Positions 19,219 to 29,304 of a DNA stretch of 64,000 nucleotides are shown one piece after another. The first letter of the stretch is position 1, and each line of letters begins with the position of its first letter. A program made the position numbers and the translations under genes. Source of the stretch: Pseudomonas resinovorans NBRC 106553 (GTDB lineage Bacteria > Pseudomonadota > Gammaproteobacteria > Pseudomonadales > Pseudomonadaceae); NCBI RefSeq assembly GCF_000412695.1, contig NC_021499.1, forward strand, positions 2,728,001-2,792,000, read 5' to 3'. The notes below the pieces were generated by a model. That model was given only the letters and a program-made list of their open reading frames with translations. It was not told where the DNA came from and made no database searches.

Positions 19219-21213
19219 TCAGAGCAGGCGACGTCCGTCTTCGCGGGTGACGATCACGGTGGAGGAGCGCGGGCGCTTGCCTGGGCCGTCCGGCCAGGTG
19301 CTGAGCAGGTTGGTGGCCGTGGAGCCTTCGCCCGGGTGCTGGATGTTGACGAACAGGGTGCGGAAGTCCGGCGTGGCGCTGATGCCGGTGACTTCGGCGC
19401 CCAGCGGGCCCACCAGGAAGCGCTTGAGCTCGCCGCTGCGCGGATCGGCCACCAGCATCTGGTTGTTGCCGAAGGGGCCGGCGCTGAGCTGGCTGCCGCT
19501 CATGTCGGTCTGGATCCACAGCCGGCCTTCATCGTCGAACCAGAGGCCGTCCGGGCTGGCGAGGATGTTCTGCGCGCCCAGTGGCTGGCCGTTGGGGGCG
19601 CGGCTGTCGCCCTCGGGGCCGGCGAGCAGGAAGATGTTCCAGTCGAAGCGCTTGCCTGCGTGGTCGCGGCTGTTCTCGCGCCAGCGGATGATATGGCCGT
19701 AGGCGTTGGCCGGGCGCGGGTTGGCGGCATCGGCCACCGTGCGCGCGGTGTTGTTGGTGAGGGTGAAGTAGACCTCGCCATTGTCCGGGTTGACCGCGCC
19801 CCATTCCGGGCGGTCCATGCGGGTGGCGCCGACGACGTCCGCGGCCAGACGGGTGTTGATCAGTACCTCGCCCTGGTCGGCGAAGGCGACACCGGCGGCC
19901 AGGCAGGCCTTGAGGAAATTGCGGTCGTTGAGGTCCAGGGGCAGCCAGTCGCCGCTGCCATCGGCGTTGAAGCGGCCCACATAAAGGGTGCCGTCGTCCA
20001 GCAGGCGGCCGTTGGCCTTGCCGGGACGGTACTTGTCGCGGCTGACGTATTTGTAGATGTACTCGTTCTGCGAATCGTCGCCGGAATAGCAGACCACGGG
20101 ACGGCCGGGTTTCACCGGGGCGAAGATCAGCCCTTCATGGGCGAAGCGGCCGAGGGCGGTGCGCTTGATCGGGGTGGAGTCCGGGTCGAAGGGATCGATC
20201 TCGACTATCCAGCCGAAGTGGTTCGGCTCGTTGCGGTAGTCGCCCTTGGCGTCGGCGGCCTTGCGGGTGGCGTCGAAGCGCTCGAAGTCGTCCCCCGGCA
20301 GTGTTTCCCAACCGAAGCGGCTGCTGCTGCGCAGACCGTAGCGCTGGAGCTCGCGGGGCAGGGCGCTATCGCGGGTGGCGAAGTAGCCCGCCCAGTTCTC
20401 CTCGCAGGTGAGGTAGGTGCCCCAGGGCGTGAAGCCGTTCGAGCAGTTGTTCTGGGTGCCGCGCGTGGCGGTGCCGTTCGGGCTGTAGCGGGTCTGCAGC
20501 AGTTTGTTGCCACGAGCCGGGCCGGCGATGCTCATGGGCGTGGCGGCGGTCACGCGACGGTTGCGGCGGCTCGGCACCACCTCCCAATCACCACGGACAT
20601 TGCGGCGAATCTCTACCACCGAGACGCCGTGGGCGTTGATCTCCTTGCGCACTTCTTCGGCGCTGGCACGCTTGCCGTCCACCAGGGTGGGGCCGTTGGG
20701 GTGCAGCAGCGGGGCGTCGATGTACTCGTGGTTGAGCACCAGCAGGCCGTGGTCCGAGCGCAGGCCGGGGCCACGGCGGGCATCGATGGGGAAGAAATGC
20801 ATTCCGTCGTGGTGCATGCCGACCTGTTCCGCCTGGTCCTGGGCGCTGTTGCTGGCGTCGTCGAGGAACGCCGGGTAGCGGCCGGTGATCGGCGTGCCCC
20901 AGGGGATGAAGGGCGTTGCCTTGTAGCCGGGCGGCACACTGATGGTGTCGGCGCGGCCTGTGGGGATGGCCTCGAAGGGCAGGCGCGAGCGCGGCTTGAA
21001 GGGATTGCCCCGGGCCTGGGTATCCGCGGCCATGGCATCGCCCGGAAGGGCCGCACCGAGGAAGGCCAGGGCGCTCATGGCGGCGCCGCCGACCAGTACC
21101 TGACGGCGGTTGAGTCCGCCGATCAGGTCGTTGATATGGGGGTTGTCGGAACGGTTGCTGGGTAGCTCGTCGCCGTTGCCAAAGAGCACGGTATTGTCGT
21201 TTTGTTGGTTCAA
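19219..21213 (-). CDS. PhoX-family (DUF839) alkaline phosphatase, Tat-exported
   Basis: 664 aa, PF05787 (DUF839) family. A twin-arginine signal (NRRQVLVGGAAM, Arg36-Arg37, followed by a hydrophobic stretch to about residue 63) indicates folded export to the periplasm or outside. The mature domain has PhoX-like blocks such as NCSNGFTPWGTYLTCEEN (about 262-279) and WGAVNPDNGEVYFTLTNN (about 465-482). Family knowledge: PhoX phosphatases use an Fe/Ca cofactor and release phosphate from organophosphates. The start is TTG (21211-21213) with a GGAG 7 nt upstream. A weak Pho-box-like repeat lies upstream. It appears monocistronic. The exact substrate is inferred from family only. Confidence 0.85.
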   Translation of the reverse strand: MNQQNDNTVLFGNGDELPSNRSDNPHINDLIGGLNRRQVLVGGAAMSALAFLGAALPGDAMAADTQARGNPFKPRSRLPFEAIPTGRADTISVPPGYKATPFIPWGTPITGRYPAFLDDASNSAQDQAEQVGMHHDGMHFFPIDARRGPGLRSDHGLLVLNHEYIDAPLLHPNGPTLVDGKRASAEEVRKEINAHGVSVVEIRRNVRGDWEVVPSRRNRRVTAATPMSIAGPARGNKLLQTRYSPNGTATRGTQNNCSNGFTPWGTYLTCEENWAGYFATRDSALPRELQRYGLRSSSRFGWETLPGDDFERFDATRKAADAKGDYRNEPNHFGWIVEIDPFDPDSTPIKRTALGRFAHEGLIFAPVKPGRPVVCYSGDDSQNEYIYKYVSRDKYRPGKANGRLLDDGTLYVGRFNADGSGDWLPLDLNDRNFLKACLAAGVAFADQGEVLINTRLAADVVGATRMDRPEWGAVNPDNGEVYFTLTNNTARTVADAANPRPANAYGHIIRWRENSRDHAGKRFDWNIFLLAGPEGDSRAPNGQPLGAQNILASPDGLWFDDEGRLWIQTDMSGSQLSAGPFGNNQMLVADPRSGELKRFLVGPLGAEVTGISATPDFRTLFVNIQHPGEGSTATNLLSTWPDGPGKRPRSSTVIVTREDGRRLL

Positions 21214-21265
21214 GGCGGATCTCCACGCGGGCTAATCGACGGAGACCTGACGCTAATGGCTGAAA

Positions 21266-21283
21266 GCGACGGAACGGTTACAG
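21266..21283 (-). promoter_or_regulatory. weak Pho-box-like repeat
   Basis: On the minus strand CTGTAAC is followed, after 4 nt, by CCGTCGC. This resembles the 11-bp-spaced CTGTMAY direct repeat bound by PhoB, but the second unit is poor. It lies about 53 nt upstream of the PhoX-type start, where phosphate control would be expected. Confidence 0.25.
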
Positions 21284-21327
21284 CGGGATGGAGAAACTGT
21301 TGCGTGGGACCTGCCGCACAGTGGGTT

Positions 21328-21927
21328 TCAGTTGCGCGTAACGCTGCGCTCCGGCTGGCGGATGGCGAAGATCAGCGCTCCGCCTTGCAGTTGCTCGATC
21401 ACCCTGTCGCGGTCGGCCCCGGCCAGGACCAGGCAGCCGTAGCTGCGGCCCGGTACGCCATGGGCGCGGATGAAGGCGTCTTCCATGTAGGCGTTGGCGT
21501 GGATGACGATGGCGCGCTCTTCAGCATTGCTGTTGCTCGGGCTGAGGCCGACGAGGCGCATGGAGCGGCCGTGGCCCGCTTCTTCGCTGTCGAACACTTC
21601 TGAGGTGCGGAACAGGCCAAGGGAGGTGGCGCGACTGCCCGGGTCGTTGGAGAAACTTTCCGCATGACCGTCGTGATCGGCGTCCGACCCCTTGCCGTGG
21701 GCGACCCGGAAGCTGCCCAGCAAGGCATGGTTGCGCCGGTCGAACAGGTAGAAGCGCGGCAGGGTGGAGGCGCGGCCATAGTCGACCACGGCGAAGCGCG
21801 GGTGCTGGCTGGTTTTCAGGTCGTCGAGGATCTCGCCCAGCTGGGGCTGGCTGACCAGCAACTCGAGGTCGCCGGCACGAAGCACGGGGGAGATGAGCAG
21901 GAGGATCAGCAGGAGGATTCGGGGCAC
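21328..21927 (-). CDS. murein L,D-transpeptidase catalytic-domain family protein
   Basis: Secreted protein of 199 aa, YkuD_2-type (L,D-transpeptidase-like) catalytic domain. I choose the GTG at 21925-21927 because GGAG lies about 8 nt upstream and the protein then opens with a signal peptide (RILLLILLLISPVLRA). The open frame extends 40 codons further, but those residues are atypical. The catalytic region reads HANAYMEDAF then SYGCLVL, giving the His and the Cys of the HxxxY...SxGC pattern. Family members are thought to act on peptidoglycan cross-links in the periplasm. No operon partner is evident. Confidence 0.8.
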   Translation of the reverse strand: MPRILLLILLLISPVLRAGDLELLVSQPQLGEILDDLKTSQHPRFAVVDYGRASTLPRFYLFDRRNHALLGSFRVAHGKGSDADHDGHAESFSNDPGSRATSLGLFRTSEVFDSEEAGHGRSMRLVGLSPSNSNAEERAIVIHANAYMEDAFIRAHGVPGRSYGCLVLAGADRDRVIEQLQGGALIFAIRQPERSVTRN

Positions 21928-22049
21928 GGCACAAGCTCCGGGGGTTTGTGTTGATTCTAGGGAGGTGGCGTGAGCTGGCAACTGGGGGCTGACGGTTGGG
22001 GTTGTTTCGCATGGACAACATAAAGGGTCTTTGTAAGGCCTGTTCACGT

Positions 22050-22466
22050 TGGACTGGCAATTTAACGTAAGTGTTCGAATTGGCCCCAGCTGACGGACGC
22101 CACCCTCTCCCCCGCCCCTCTCCCGGAGGGCGAGGGGTGACGCGCGCCGGCGAGCACTACACAGTCCTGATGCTCAAACCAGCCTTAAACGGGGGATGGA
22201 AGTTAATGCCGCGCAAACCGCCCCTTCAGAAGGCCGAGCGGAATCGTTGTGGAGGAGGATGAGCGGCATGGATGCCGCGAGAGCCGCGCAGGGCCATGGA
22301 TGGCCCTTCGCGGCGGGCCTCCGGAGCGACGATGTAGCAAGGGAAGTTTGGCGAAGCCAAACCCGGATGGCGGGGCAAGCCCTCTTGGTTACTTCTGGGT
22401 GGTTCGGCACCCCGACGACTGCCAGAAGTAACTCGCCCGGGAAGGCGAAACAGAAACCCACAGCCC
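22050..22466 (+). repeat. large structured intergenic repeat, copy B
   Basis: Second copy of the 3238-3778 element in the same orientation; the core is 22209-22466. Hairpins are at 22263-22278, 22290-22307 (AGGGCCATGGATGGCCCT), 22346-22362, a variable 11-bp stem GTTACTTCTGG / CCAGAAGTAAC (22388-22398 with 22422-22432), and 22433-22448. The tail AACAGAAACCCACAGCCC lies at 22449-22466. Pairing is kept where sequence differs from copy A. Like copy A it sits just downstream of a minus-strand gene's terminator region, here that of aceA. Confidence 0.8.
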
Positions 22467-22542
22467 GCTCGACAATGAGCTGAGCAACCGACTTCGCACC
22501 TTCTTGCCATTCCCTCTGTCACTTCCCATCAATCCTCGCCGC

Positions 22543-22575
22543 AAAAAGAAAAACCCCGGTGCAAGCACCGGGGTT
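22543..22575 (-). terminator. intrinsic terminator of aceA
   Basis: On the minus strand the stem AACCCCGGTGC / GCACCGGGGTT is followed by TTTCTTTTTG. It ends 52 nt after the aceA stop. Confidence 0.85.
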
Positions 22576-22626
22576 CTCTGACTCGCCATGTCCGGCCGAT
22601 GCGTGGTCGGCCGGTGGCAGTTCCTC

Positions 22627-24222
22627 TTAGTGGAACTGGTTCATGGTGTTGTCTTTGCCGCTCGCTTTCAGAGCGGCTTCGCCAGCGAAGTACTCTTTGT
22701 GGTTGTCGCCGATGTCGGAGCCAGCCATGTTCTGGTGCTTGACGCAGGCGATACCCTGACGCAGTTCCTGACGCTGTACGCCTTTCACGTAGGCCAGCAT
22801 GCCCTGGTCGGCGAAGTAACCCTTGGCCAGGTTGTCGGTGGACAGCGCGGCGGTGTGGTAGGTCGGCAGGGTGATCAGGTGGTGGAAGATGCCGGCGTGA
22901 GCCGAACCGTCGCGCTGGAAGGTGCGGATCTTCTCGTCTGCAACCTGGGCCAGTTCGGTTTCATCGTACTCGACGGCCATCAGCTTGGCGCGGTCGTAGG
23001 CGGAAACGTCTTTGCCTTCGGCTACGAACGCATCGAACACTTGCTGACGGAAGTTCAGGGTCCAGTTGAACGACGGGCTGTTGTTGTACACCAGCTTGGC
23101 GTTCGGGATGACCTTGCGGATGCGGTCAACCATGGCCTTGATCTGGCCAACGTGGGGCTTCTCGGTTTCGATCCACAGCAGGTCGGCGCCGTTCTGCAGC
23201 GAGGTGATGCAGTCCAGGACGCAACGGTCTTCGCCGGTGCCAGCGCGGAACTGGAACAGGTTGGAAGCCAGGCGCTTGGGACGCAGCAGCTTGCCACCGC
23301 GGTTGATGACTACGTCACCGTTGCCGAGGTCGGCGGCGGACACTTCTTCGCAATCCAGGAAGGAGTTGTACTGGTCGCCCAGGTCGCCCGGCTGCTTGGT
23401 CACGGCGATCTGCTTGGTCAGGCCGGCGCCCAGGGAGTCGGTACGGGCAACGATTACGCCGTCGTCAACGCCCAGTTCGAGGAAGGCGTAGCGAACCGCG
23501 TTGATCTTGGCGAGGAAGTCTTCGTGCGGAACGGTCACTTTACCGTCCTGGTGGCCGCACTGCTTCTCGTCGGAAACCTGGTTCTCGATCTGGATGCAGC
23601 AGGCACCCGCTTCGATCATCTTCTTGGCCAGCAGGTAGGTGGCTTCCGGGTTGCCGAAGCCGGCGTCGATGTCGGCAATGATCGGTACTACGTGGGTTTC
23701 GTAGCCGTCGATCTGGGCCTGGATTTCGTCCTGCTTGGCCTTGTCGCCAGCGGCGCGGGCAGCGTCCAGGGCGGTGAAGAGCAGGTCCAGCTCACGGGCG
23801 TCAGCCTGGCGCAGGAAGGTGTAGAGCTCTTCGATCAGGCCGGAAACGGCGGTTTTCTCGTGCATGGACTGGTCGGGCAGCGGGCCGAAATCGGAACGCA
23901 GCGCGGCAACCATCCAGCCGGAGAGGTAGAGGTAGCGCTTGTTGGTGGTCTTCAGGTGCTTCTTGATGGAGATCAGCTTCTGCTGACCGATGAAGCCGTG
24001 CCAGCAACCGAGCGACTGGGTGTAGACGGAGGCGTCGGCATCGTACTCGGCCATGTCCTTGCGCATGATGGCCGCGGTGTACTTGGCGATATCCAGACCG
24101 GTCTTGAAGCGGTTCTGGGCGCGCATACGGGCAACCGACTCGGGGTTGATAGCGCTCCAGCTGTTACCGTTCACTTCTTTGAGTGCAGCAACGGCCTTGA
24201 TGTCGTTCTGATAAGCGGACAT
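22627..24222 (-). CDS. aceA: isocitrate lyase
   Basis: Cytoplasmic enzyme cleaving isocitrate to succinate and glyoxylate, the first step of the glyoxylate shunt; 531 aa. I use ATG 24220-24222 (MSAYQNDIKAVAALK), which has AAGGA about 7 nt upstream and matches the P. aeruginosa protein as I recall it. The active-site loop reads SDEKQCGHQDGK, so the usual KKCGH is KQCGH, as in this long pseudomonad subfamily; the catalytic Cys and His are kept. It stands alone with its own terminator and a leader of about 500 nt. Confidence 0.97.
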   Translation of the reverse strand: MSAYQNDIKAVAALKEVNGNSWSAINPESVARMRAQNRFKTGLDIAKYTAAIMRKDMAEYDADASVYTQSLGCWHGFIGQQKLISIKKHLKTTNKRYLYLSGWMVAALRSDFGPLPDQSMHEKTAVSGLIEELYTFLRQADARELDLLFTALDAARAAGDKAKQDEIQAQIDGYETHVVPIIADIDAGFGNPEATYLLAKKMIEAGACCIQIENQVSDEKQCGHQDGKVTVPHEDFLAKINAVRYAFLELGVDDGVIVARTDSLGAGLTKQIAVTKQPGDLGDQYNSFLDCEEVSAADLGNGDVVINRGGKLLRPKRLASNLFQFRAGTGEDRCVLDCITSLQNGADLLWIETEKPHVGQIKAMVDRIRKVIPNAKLVYNNSPSFNWTLNFRQQVFDAFVAEGKDVSAYDRAKLMAVEYDETELAQVADEKIRTFQRDGSAHAGIFHHLITLPTYHTAALSTDNLAKGYFADQGMLAYVKGVQRQELRQGIACVKHQNMAGSDIGDNHKEYFAGEAALKASGKDNTMNQFH

Positions 24223-24734
24223 GGTCAATCCTTCAAAGTGTATATGTGGTTGAGCACCGACTTTCCCACTCAAAAACCTGCGTTCTGAAGGTTATTGCGG
24301 GTTGCTCACCGCAGCGCGTCGAAGGACCGAATGGAACAGAGATTGAAGCTGAGGGTAGGTGAGGAGTTGCAAGCGCTCGCAGGATCGATGGGTGGTTTTG
24401 CGCTCCTGACTCGCTTGCCGGTTCGTGGTAACCGTTGGGCGATCTGCCGGGCACTGCCTTCGATCTTGCTGATGTTGCTGACGCTTCCCCGTCCCTCAGG
24501 ACAACTACGTTCCAGTCGCAACCTTGTCGCACTGCCTTTTGGGCTTTCACAACGCGGATCGGCTCGGCTGGTTGGCTGAGAGCGCGATCCGGAGGCCCTA
24601 TTCAGGGCCCCTGGCTAGCGGGAGCGAGGCCATCATGCTCTTTCAAACGGGCGTTCGTCAAACGTTTTGTAGTGTTTTTTTCGGACTACTACATAATACT
24701 TTCGGCTGAGACCGGGCGGTCTAAAAAGACGCGA
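24223..24734. other. long leader/upstream region of aceA
   Basis: 512 bp without a convincing gene. Minus-strand frames here (for example 24306-24521) lack family resemblance. It contains the inverted repeat at 24668-24693. A plausible minus-strand -35 (TTGACG, 24657-24662) with a weak -10 (CATGAT, 24632-24637; 19-bp spacing) lies next to it. If that promoter is used, the aceA mRNA would have a 5' leader of about 400 nt. Confidence 0.4.
24668..24693. promoter_or_regulatory. TGTAGT-N14-ACTACA inverted repeat (RpiR-family-like operator)
   Basis: Perfect 6-bp half-sites TGTAGT (24668-24673) and ACTACA (24688-24693) flank 14 nt. Half-sites of this type are used by the RpiR-family sugar-acid regulators HexR and RccR of pseudomonads, and RccR is known to control aceA. 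The spacing and assignment are from memory, so the regulator is an inference. Confidence 0.4.
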
Positions 24735-25544
24735 TCAGTCGACCGCGTCGACCCTGAGGCGCAGGGTCATGTCTTCCCGGCCCTGGGTGGTGTTGCGACG
24801 CAGGAAGCCGCTCTGGTCGGCCTGGCTGTTCTCGTTCACGGCGCCGATGGTGATCCACTCGCCGAGGCGGCCGCTGACCCGGGTATCGGTGCTCTGTACG
24901 TCGATCACGCCGGGGCGGCTGTTGTTCAGGCGGTCGTTGTTGCTGCTGATGCTGACATGCACGAGCTCGCCGGAGAGGGTGGCGGTGACGTAGAAGCCAC
25001 GGGTGACGTTGCGGTACTCGGTGTTGCTGTAGACCTGTCCGAAGGAGCCGCTGCTGGTGGTGGTGATGGGCACGCTCTGGCCCACCTGGATCAGCGCCGG
25101 GAAGCCTTCGGTGGTCTGCACCTGTTGCACGCCGCCGCCACGGCTGGTGGTGGTGCGGCGGATGATGCGGACCTGGTCGCGGCCATTGACCTCGCCACGC
25201 CCGGCCTGGACGTCGACGCCGCCGACGCTGGCCGAGCCGTTGACGGCGAAACCACGGTCGCTCTGGAAGTTGCTGTCGGCGGTATCCACGCTGATCAGCA
25301 GGCGGCGCGGGCGGGTGTCCAGTTGCTCCAGCAGGTTGCGCAGTTCGCCGATCTTCGCCGGCGAGGCGTTGACGATGAACTGGTTGCCATGTGCGCTGAC
25401 GCGGCCCTCGTTGCCCAGTATCGACTGCGCCATGGGCAGCAACTCGTCCGCCGTGCGATAGCGCAGCTGGATGAGTTCGGTCGCCGCCAATGCGGGCAGG
25501 CAAACGAGCAGGAGCAGGGCGGCGAACAGGGCGCGTGGGGTCAT
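24735..25544 (-). CDS. secretin N0-domain-like periplasmic protein
   Basis: Exported protein of 269 aa of unknown function. A signal peptide is visible (ALFAALLLLVCLPALA, residues 5-20). Residues about 22-95 resemble a secretin short N-domain (ELIQLRYRTADELLPMAQSI ... FIVNASPAKIGELRNLLEQLD). The secretin pore domain itself is absent. The rest is Ser/Thr/Gly/Asn-rich with predicted beta strands. ATG 25542-25544 overlaps the stop of the upstream gene (ATGA), so translation is probably coupled. It may be an orphan regulator or adaptor derived from a secretin. Confidence 0.75.
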   Translation of the reverse strand: MTPRALFAALLLLVCLPALAATELIQLRYRTADELLPMAQSILGNEGRVSAHGNQFIVNASPAKIGELRNLLEQLDTRPRRLLISVDTADSNFQSDRGFAVNGSASVGGVDVQAGRGEVNGRDQVRIIRRTTTSRGGGVQQVQTTEGFPALIQVGQSVPITTTSSGSFGQVYSNTEYRNVTRGFYVTATLSGELVHVSISSNNDRLNNSRPGVIDVQSTDTRVSGRLGEWITIGAVNENSQADQSGFLRRNTTQGREDMTLRLRVDAVD

Positions 25545-26170
25545 ATCAGGAAATTCCGCAAGTCGGGGTCGGTGATGCTCATGTCCCAGGCCTGGTCGAA
25601 GCGGGTCTGCTGCAGCCGGGTCCTTCCGGGGTCGTTGTACAGGGCGTAGCCGGCGTACTGGTCGTGCTCGGGGCGTACCAGCAGGCCGCGATCGTCGGCG
25701 ATGAGGTAGGCGAGGTCCTCCGAGGGATGGTCGGGGTTGATCCGGCGGATCTGGAAGTTGCTGGAGATGCGCCGGCTCAGCCCGAGCAGGCGATGGCCTT
25801 CCTTGACGGCGCGGCTGAGGTCGCGCACCAGGATGCGCACCTGGCATTTCGGGTCGCTGACCAGCAGCCGGGTACAGGCTTGCTGGATGGCGCCGTTGTT
25901 ATAGAGCCAGGGTTCGAGGTCGGGGCTGTACAGGTAGATTCGGCGGCGCGCCTGCTGCATCAGTGCCAGGGCGTGGGCGCGGGCGCCCTCCGGGTTGCTG
26001 AAGCGTTCGAGGCGGTCGTGCTGGCCAAGGCCGAAGGGCGCGGGTTCCCACGCGGGGCCTTCGGCCTGGGGAGAGGGCGGGTTGTGAACGCTGAAGCGCC
26101 CCGGCGACTGGAATTCGATGGCCGGCAGTTCGACGTCGTTTTCAGCGGGTTCCGGGGCGTTCTCGTTCAT
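25541..26170 (-). CDS. conserved hypothetical protein, PLD/DUF7931-like
   Basis: Soluble protein of 209 aa. After a variable, acidic, Pro-rich N-terminus (about residues 1-55), a conserved domain follows (RRRIYLYSPDLEPWLYNN, then CQVRILVRDLSRAVKEGHRLL, then a final GYALYNDPGRTRLQQTRFDQ). This resembles a single phospholipase-D-like half domain without the HKD motif. I know similar proteins beside GNAT acetyltransferases in pseudomonads but no proven function. ATG 26168-26170 has GAGG upstream and lies 8 nt from the GNAT gene. Confidence 0.7.
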   Translation of the reverse strand: MNENAPEPAENDVELPAIEFQSPGRFSVHNPPSPQAEGPAWEPAPFGLGQHDRLERFSNPEGARAHALALMQQARRRIYLYSPDLEPWLYNNGAIQQACTRLLVSDPKCQVRILVRDLSRAVKEGHRLLGLSRRISSNFQIRRINPDHPSEDLAYLIADDRGLLVRPEHDQYAGYALYNDPGRTRLQQTRFDQAWDMSITDPDLRNFLI

Positions 26171-26178
26171 CTTGGCCT

Positions 26179-26604
26179 CTAGTGGCTTTCTCGCACCATG
26201 TCCACGTGGGGGATGCCAGCTTCGAGGAACTCGCTGCTGACGACCTTGAAGCCGTGGCGCTCGTAGAACGCGGTGGCATGTACCTGGGCCGACAGCATCT
26301 GGCGCTGCAGTCCACGGCGCTCGGCTTCGGCGATGGCCGCCTGCAGCAGACGGTCGCCGACCTTCAGTCCGCGCCAGTCCTTGAGTACCGACACGCGGCC
26401 GATATGGCCGTCGGGCAGCAGGCGGGCGGTGCCGATAGCATAGTCCCGCTCGAAGGCGAGGAAGTGCACGGCGTCCACATCTTCGGTGTCCCACTCCAAC
26501 TCCGGCGCCACCGACTGCTCGGCGATGAATACGGCCTCACGGATACGGCGCAGGTCGGCATTGTCCTTTTGCCAGTCGGCAACGCGGACGTGTATCTCAC
26601 TCAT
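26179..26604 (-). CDS. GNAT family N-acetyltransferase
   Basis: Acetyl-CoA-dependent transferase of the GNAT superfamily, 141 aa. It has the expected order: N-terminal helix (RRIREAVFIAEQSV), strand with FLAFERDYAIGTARL, the acetyl-CoA loop GRVSVLKDWRGLKVGDRLL (about residues 70-90), and a C-terminal ATAFYERHGFKVV motif. The acceptor is unknown; ElaA-like small-molecule acetylation is possible. ATG 26602-26604 overlaps the preceding roxA stop by 8 nt, so it is in the same operon. Confidence 0.85.
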   Translation of the reverse strand: MSEIHVRVADWQKDNADLRRIREAVFIAEQSVAPELEWDTEDVDAVHFLAFERDYAIGTARLLPDGHIGRVSVLKDWRGLKVGDRLLQAAIAEAERRGLQRQMLSAQVHATAFYERHGFKVVSSEFLEAGIPHVDMVRESH

Positions 26605-27763
26605 CGGCAAACTCCAGACTTCCTTGCTTGACCAGTTCCAGCAGAAGCTTACGCCCCTCGTCGTCGGCCAGCCATTGGCCGAGATTCTCCAGATGCAGTG
26701 CCTCGGCGGCGCAGATCAGCTTCAGCAGGTCGCGCAGGTTGGCGGGCAGCAGGCGGCTCTGGCCGCTGGCGAAGAGCACCAGGCCGACGTCCACCTCGGA
26801 CCAGGCCAGGCGAGCGCTGGCGTTGCGGATCAGTACCGCACCGTCTTCGATCGCGCCTAGCAGGTCGTCTTCTTCCACCTCGGTGCCGGCCACCAGCTCC
26901 GGGTAGCGCGGCTCGGTCATGAACTGGCCGAACCAGGTGAGCAGCAGGCGCTCGTCGCTCATGTGCTCGCTGAGCAGGGCCTTCAGGCGGTCCAGGGCGT
27001 CGCGCTGGATCTCGTGCGGGTCGCTGACGGGGGCGGCGCCGGCATCGCTGTAGCGTTCTTCGTCCGGCAGGAACTGGGCGAGGAAGTCGGTGAAGTGGGT
27101 GAGCACTTCGGCGGCGCTGGGGGCGCGGAAGCCCACGGAATAGGTCATGCAGTCGTCTTCGGCGATGCCGAAGTGCGCCAGGCGCGGCGGCAGGTAGAGC
27201 ATGTCGCCGGGCTCCAGGACCCATTCGTCTGTCTGCTGGAAGTCAGCGAGGATGCGCAGGTCGGCGTGGGGCAGCAGGGCGCTTTCGGCGTCGCACATCT
27301 GGCCGACCTTCCAGTTGCGGCGGCCTTGGCCCTGGAGCAGGAACACGTCGTAGTTGTCGAAGTGCGGCCCTACGCCGCCGCCCGGTGCGGCGAAGCTGAT
27401 CATCACGTCATCGATGCGCCAGCTCGGCAGGAAGCGGAATTGCTCCAGCAGCTCGGCGACGTCCGGAACGAACTGGTCGACGGCCTGGACCAGCAGGGTC
27501 CAGTCGCGCTCCGGCAGGTTCTGGTAGGTGTCTTCGGCGAAGGGGCCGCGACGCAGTTCCCAGGGGCGTTCGCCGTGCTCGAGCACCAGGCGCGACTCGA
27601 CTTCCTCTTCCAGGGACAGGCCGGCGAGCTCGTCGGGAGAGATGGGGCTTTCGAATCCAGGGATGGCCTGGCGGATCAGAAGTGGCTTCTTCTGCCAGTA
27701 GTCGCGCAGGAATTCACGCGCGGTGAGGCCGCCCAGAAGTTGAAGAGGAGTATCAGGATTCAT
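26597..27763 (-). CDS. roxA: cupin-4 ribosomal oxygenase (YcfD/RoxA-like, L16 arginine hydroxylase)
   Basis: JmjC-type 2-oxoglutarate/Fe(II) oxygenase, 388 aa. E. coli YcfD (RoxA) hydroxylates an arginine of ribosomal protein L16. The cupin domain carries the iron ligands HFDNYD (His and Asp, about residues 131-136) and a distal His in PPRLAHFGI (about 195-203), followed by a dimerisation and winged-helix C-terminus. ATG 27761-27763 is used since the 18 upstream codons look non-coding. The gene leads the minus-strand group roxA-GNAT-DUF-secretin-like. Confidence 0.88.
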   Translation of the reverse strand: MNPDTPLQLLGGLTAREFLRDYWQKKPLLIRQAIPGFESPISPDELAGLSLEEEVESRLVLEHGERPWELRRGPFAEDTYQNLPERDWTLLVQAVDQFVPDVAELLEQFRFLPSWRIDDVMISFAAPGGGVGPHFDNYDVFLLQGQGRRNWKVGQMCDAESALLPHADLRILADFQQTDEWVLEPGDMLYLPPRLAHFGIAEDDCMTYSVGFRAPSAAEVLTHFTDFLAQFLPDEERYSDAGAAPVSDPHEIQRDALDRLKALLSEHMSDERLLLTWFGQFMTEPRYPELVAGTEVEEDDLLGAIEDGAVLIRNASARLAWSEVDVGLVLFASGQSRLLPANLRDLLKLICAAEALHLENLGQWLADDEGRKLLLELVKQGSLEFADE

Positions 27764-27780
27764 ACTTAAGCCTTTGAAAT

Positions 27781-27805
27781 AAAAACGCCCGGCACAGCCG
27801 GGCGT
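27781..27805 (-). terminator. intrinsic terminator of the mnmA-hflD-purB operon
   Basis: On the minus strand the perfect stem CGCCCGGC / GCCGGGCG with a 3-nt loop is followed by TTTTTATTTC. It lies 19 nt beyond the purB stop. Confidence 0.85.
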
Positions 27806-27823
27806 GCATTGGTTCAAAACCGA

Positions 27824-29236
<1,413 letters not shown>

Positions 29237-29304
29237 TCATACATGTATTTCGCCCCGGCCGCTGCTCAAGCGCCATGCTCGTTCGACGCATGGCGCGGCG
29301 AGGG

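Noticed and set aside
22627..24222. KQCGH instead of KKCGH in isocitrate lyase as a defect
   Set aside because: This is normal for the long pseudomonad-type AceA; the catalytic Cys and His are kept.
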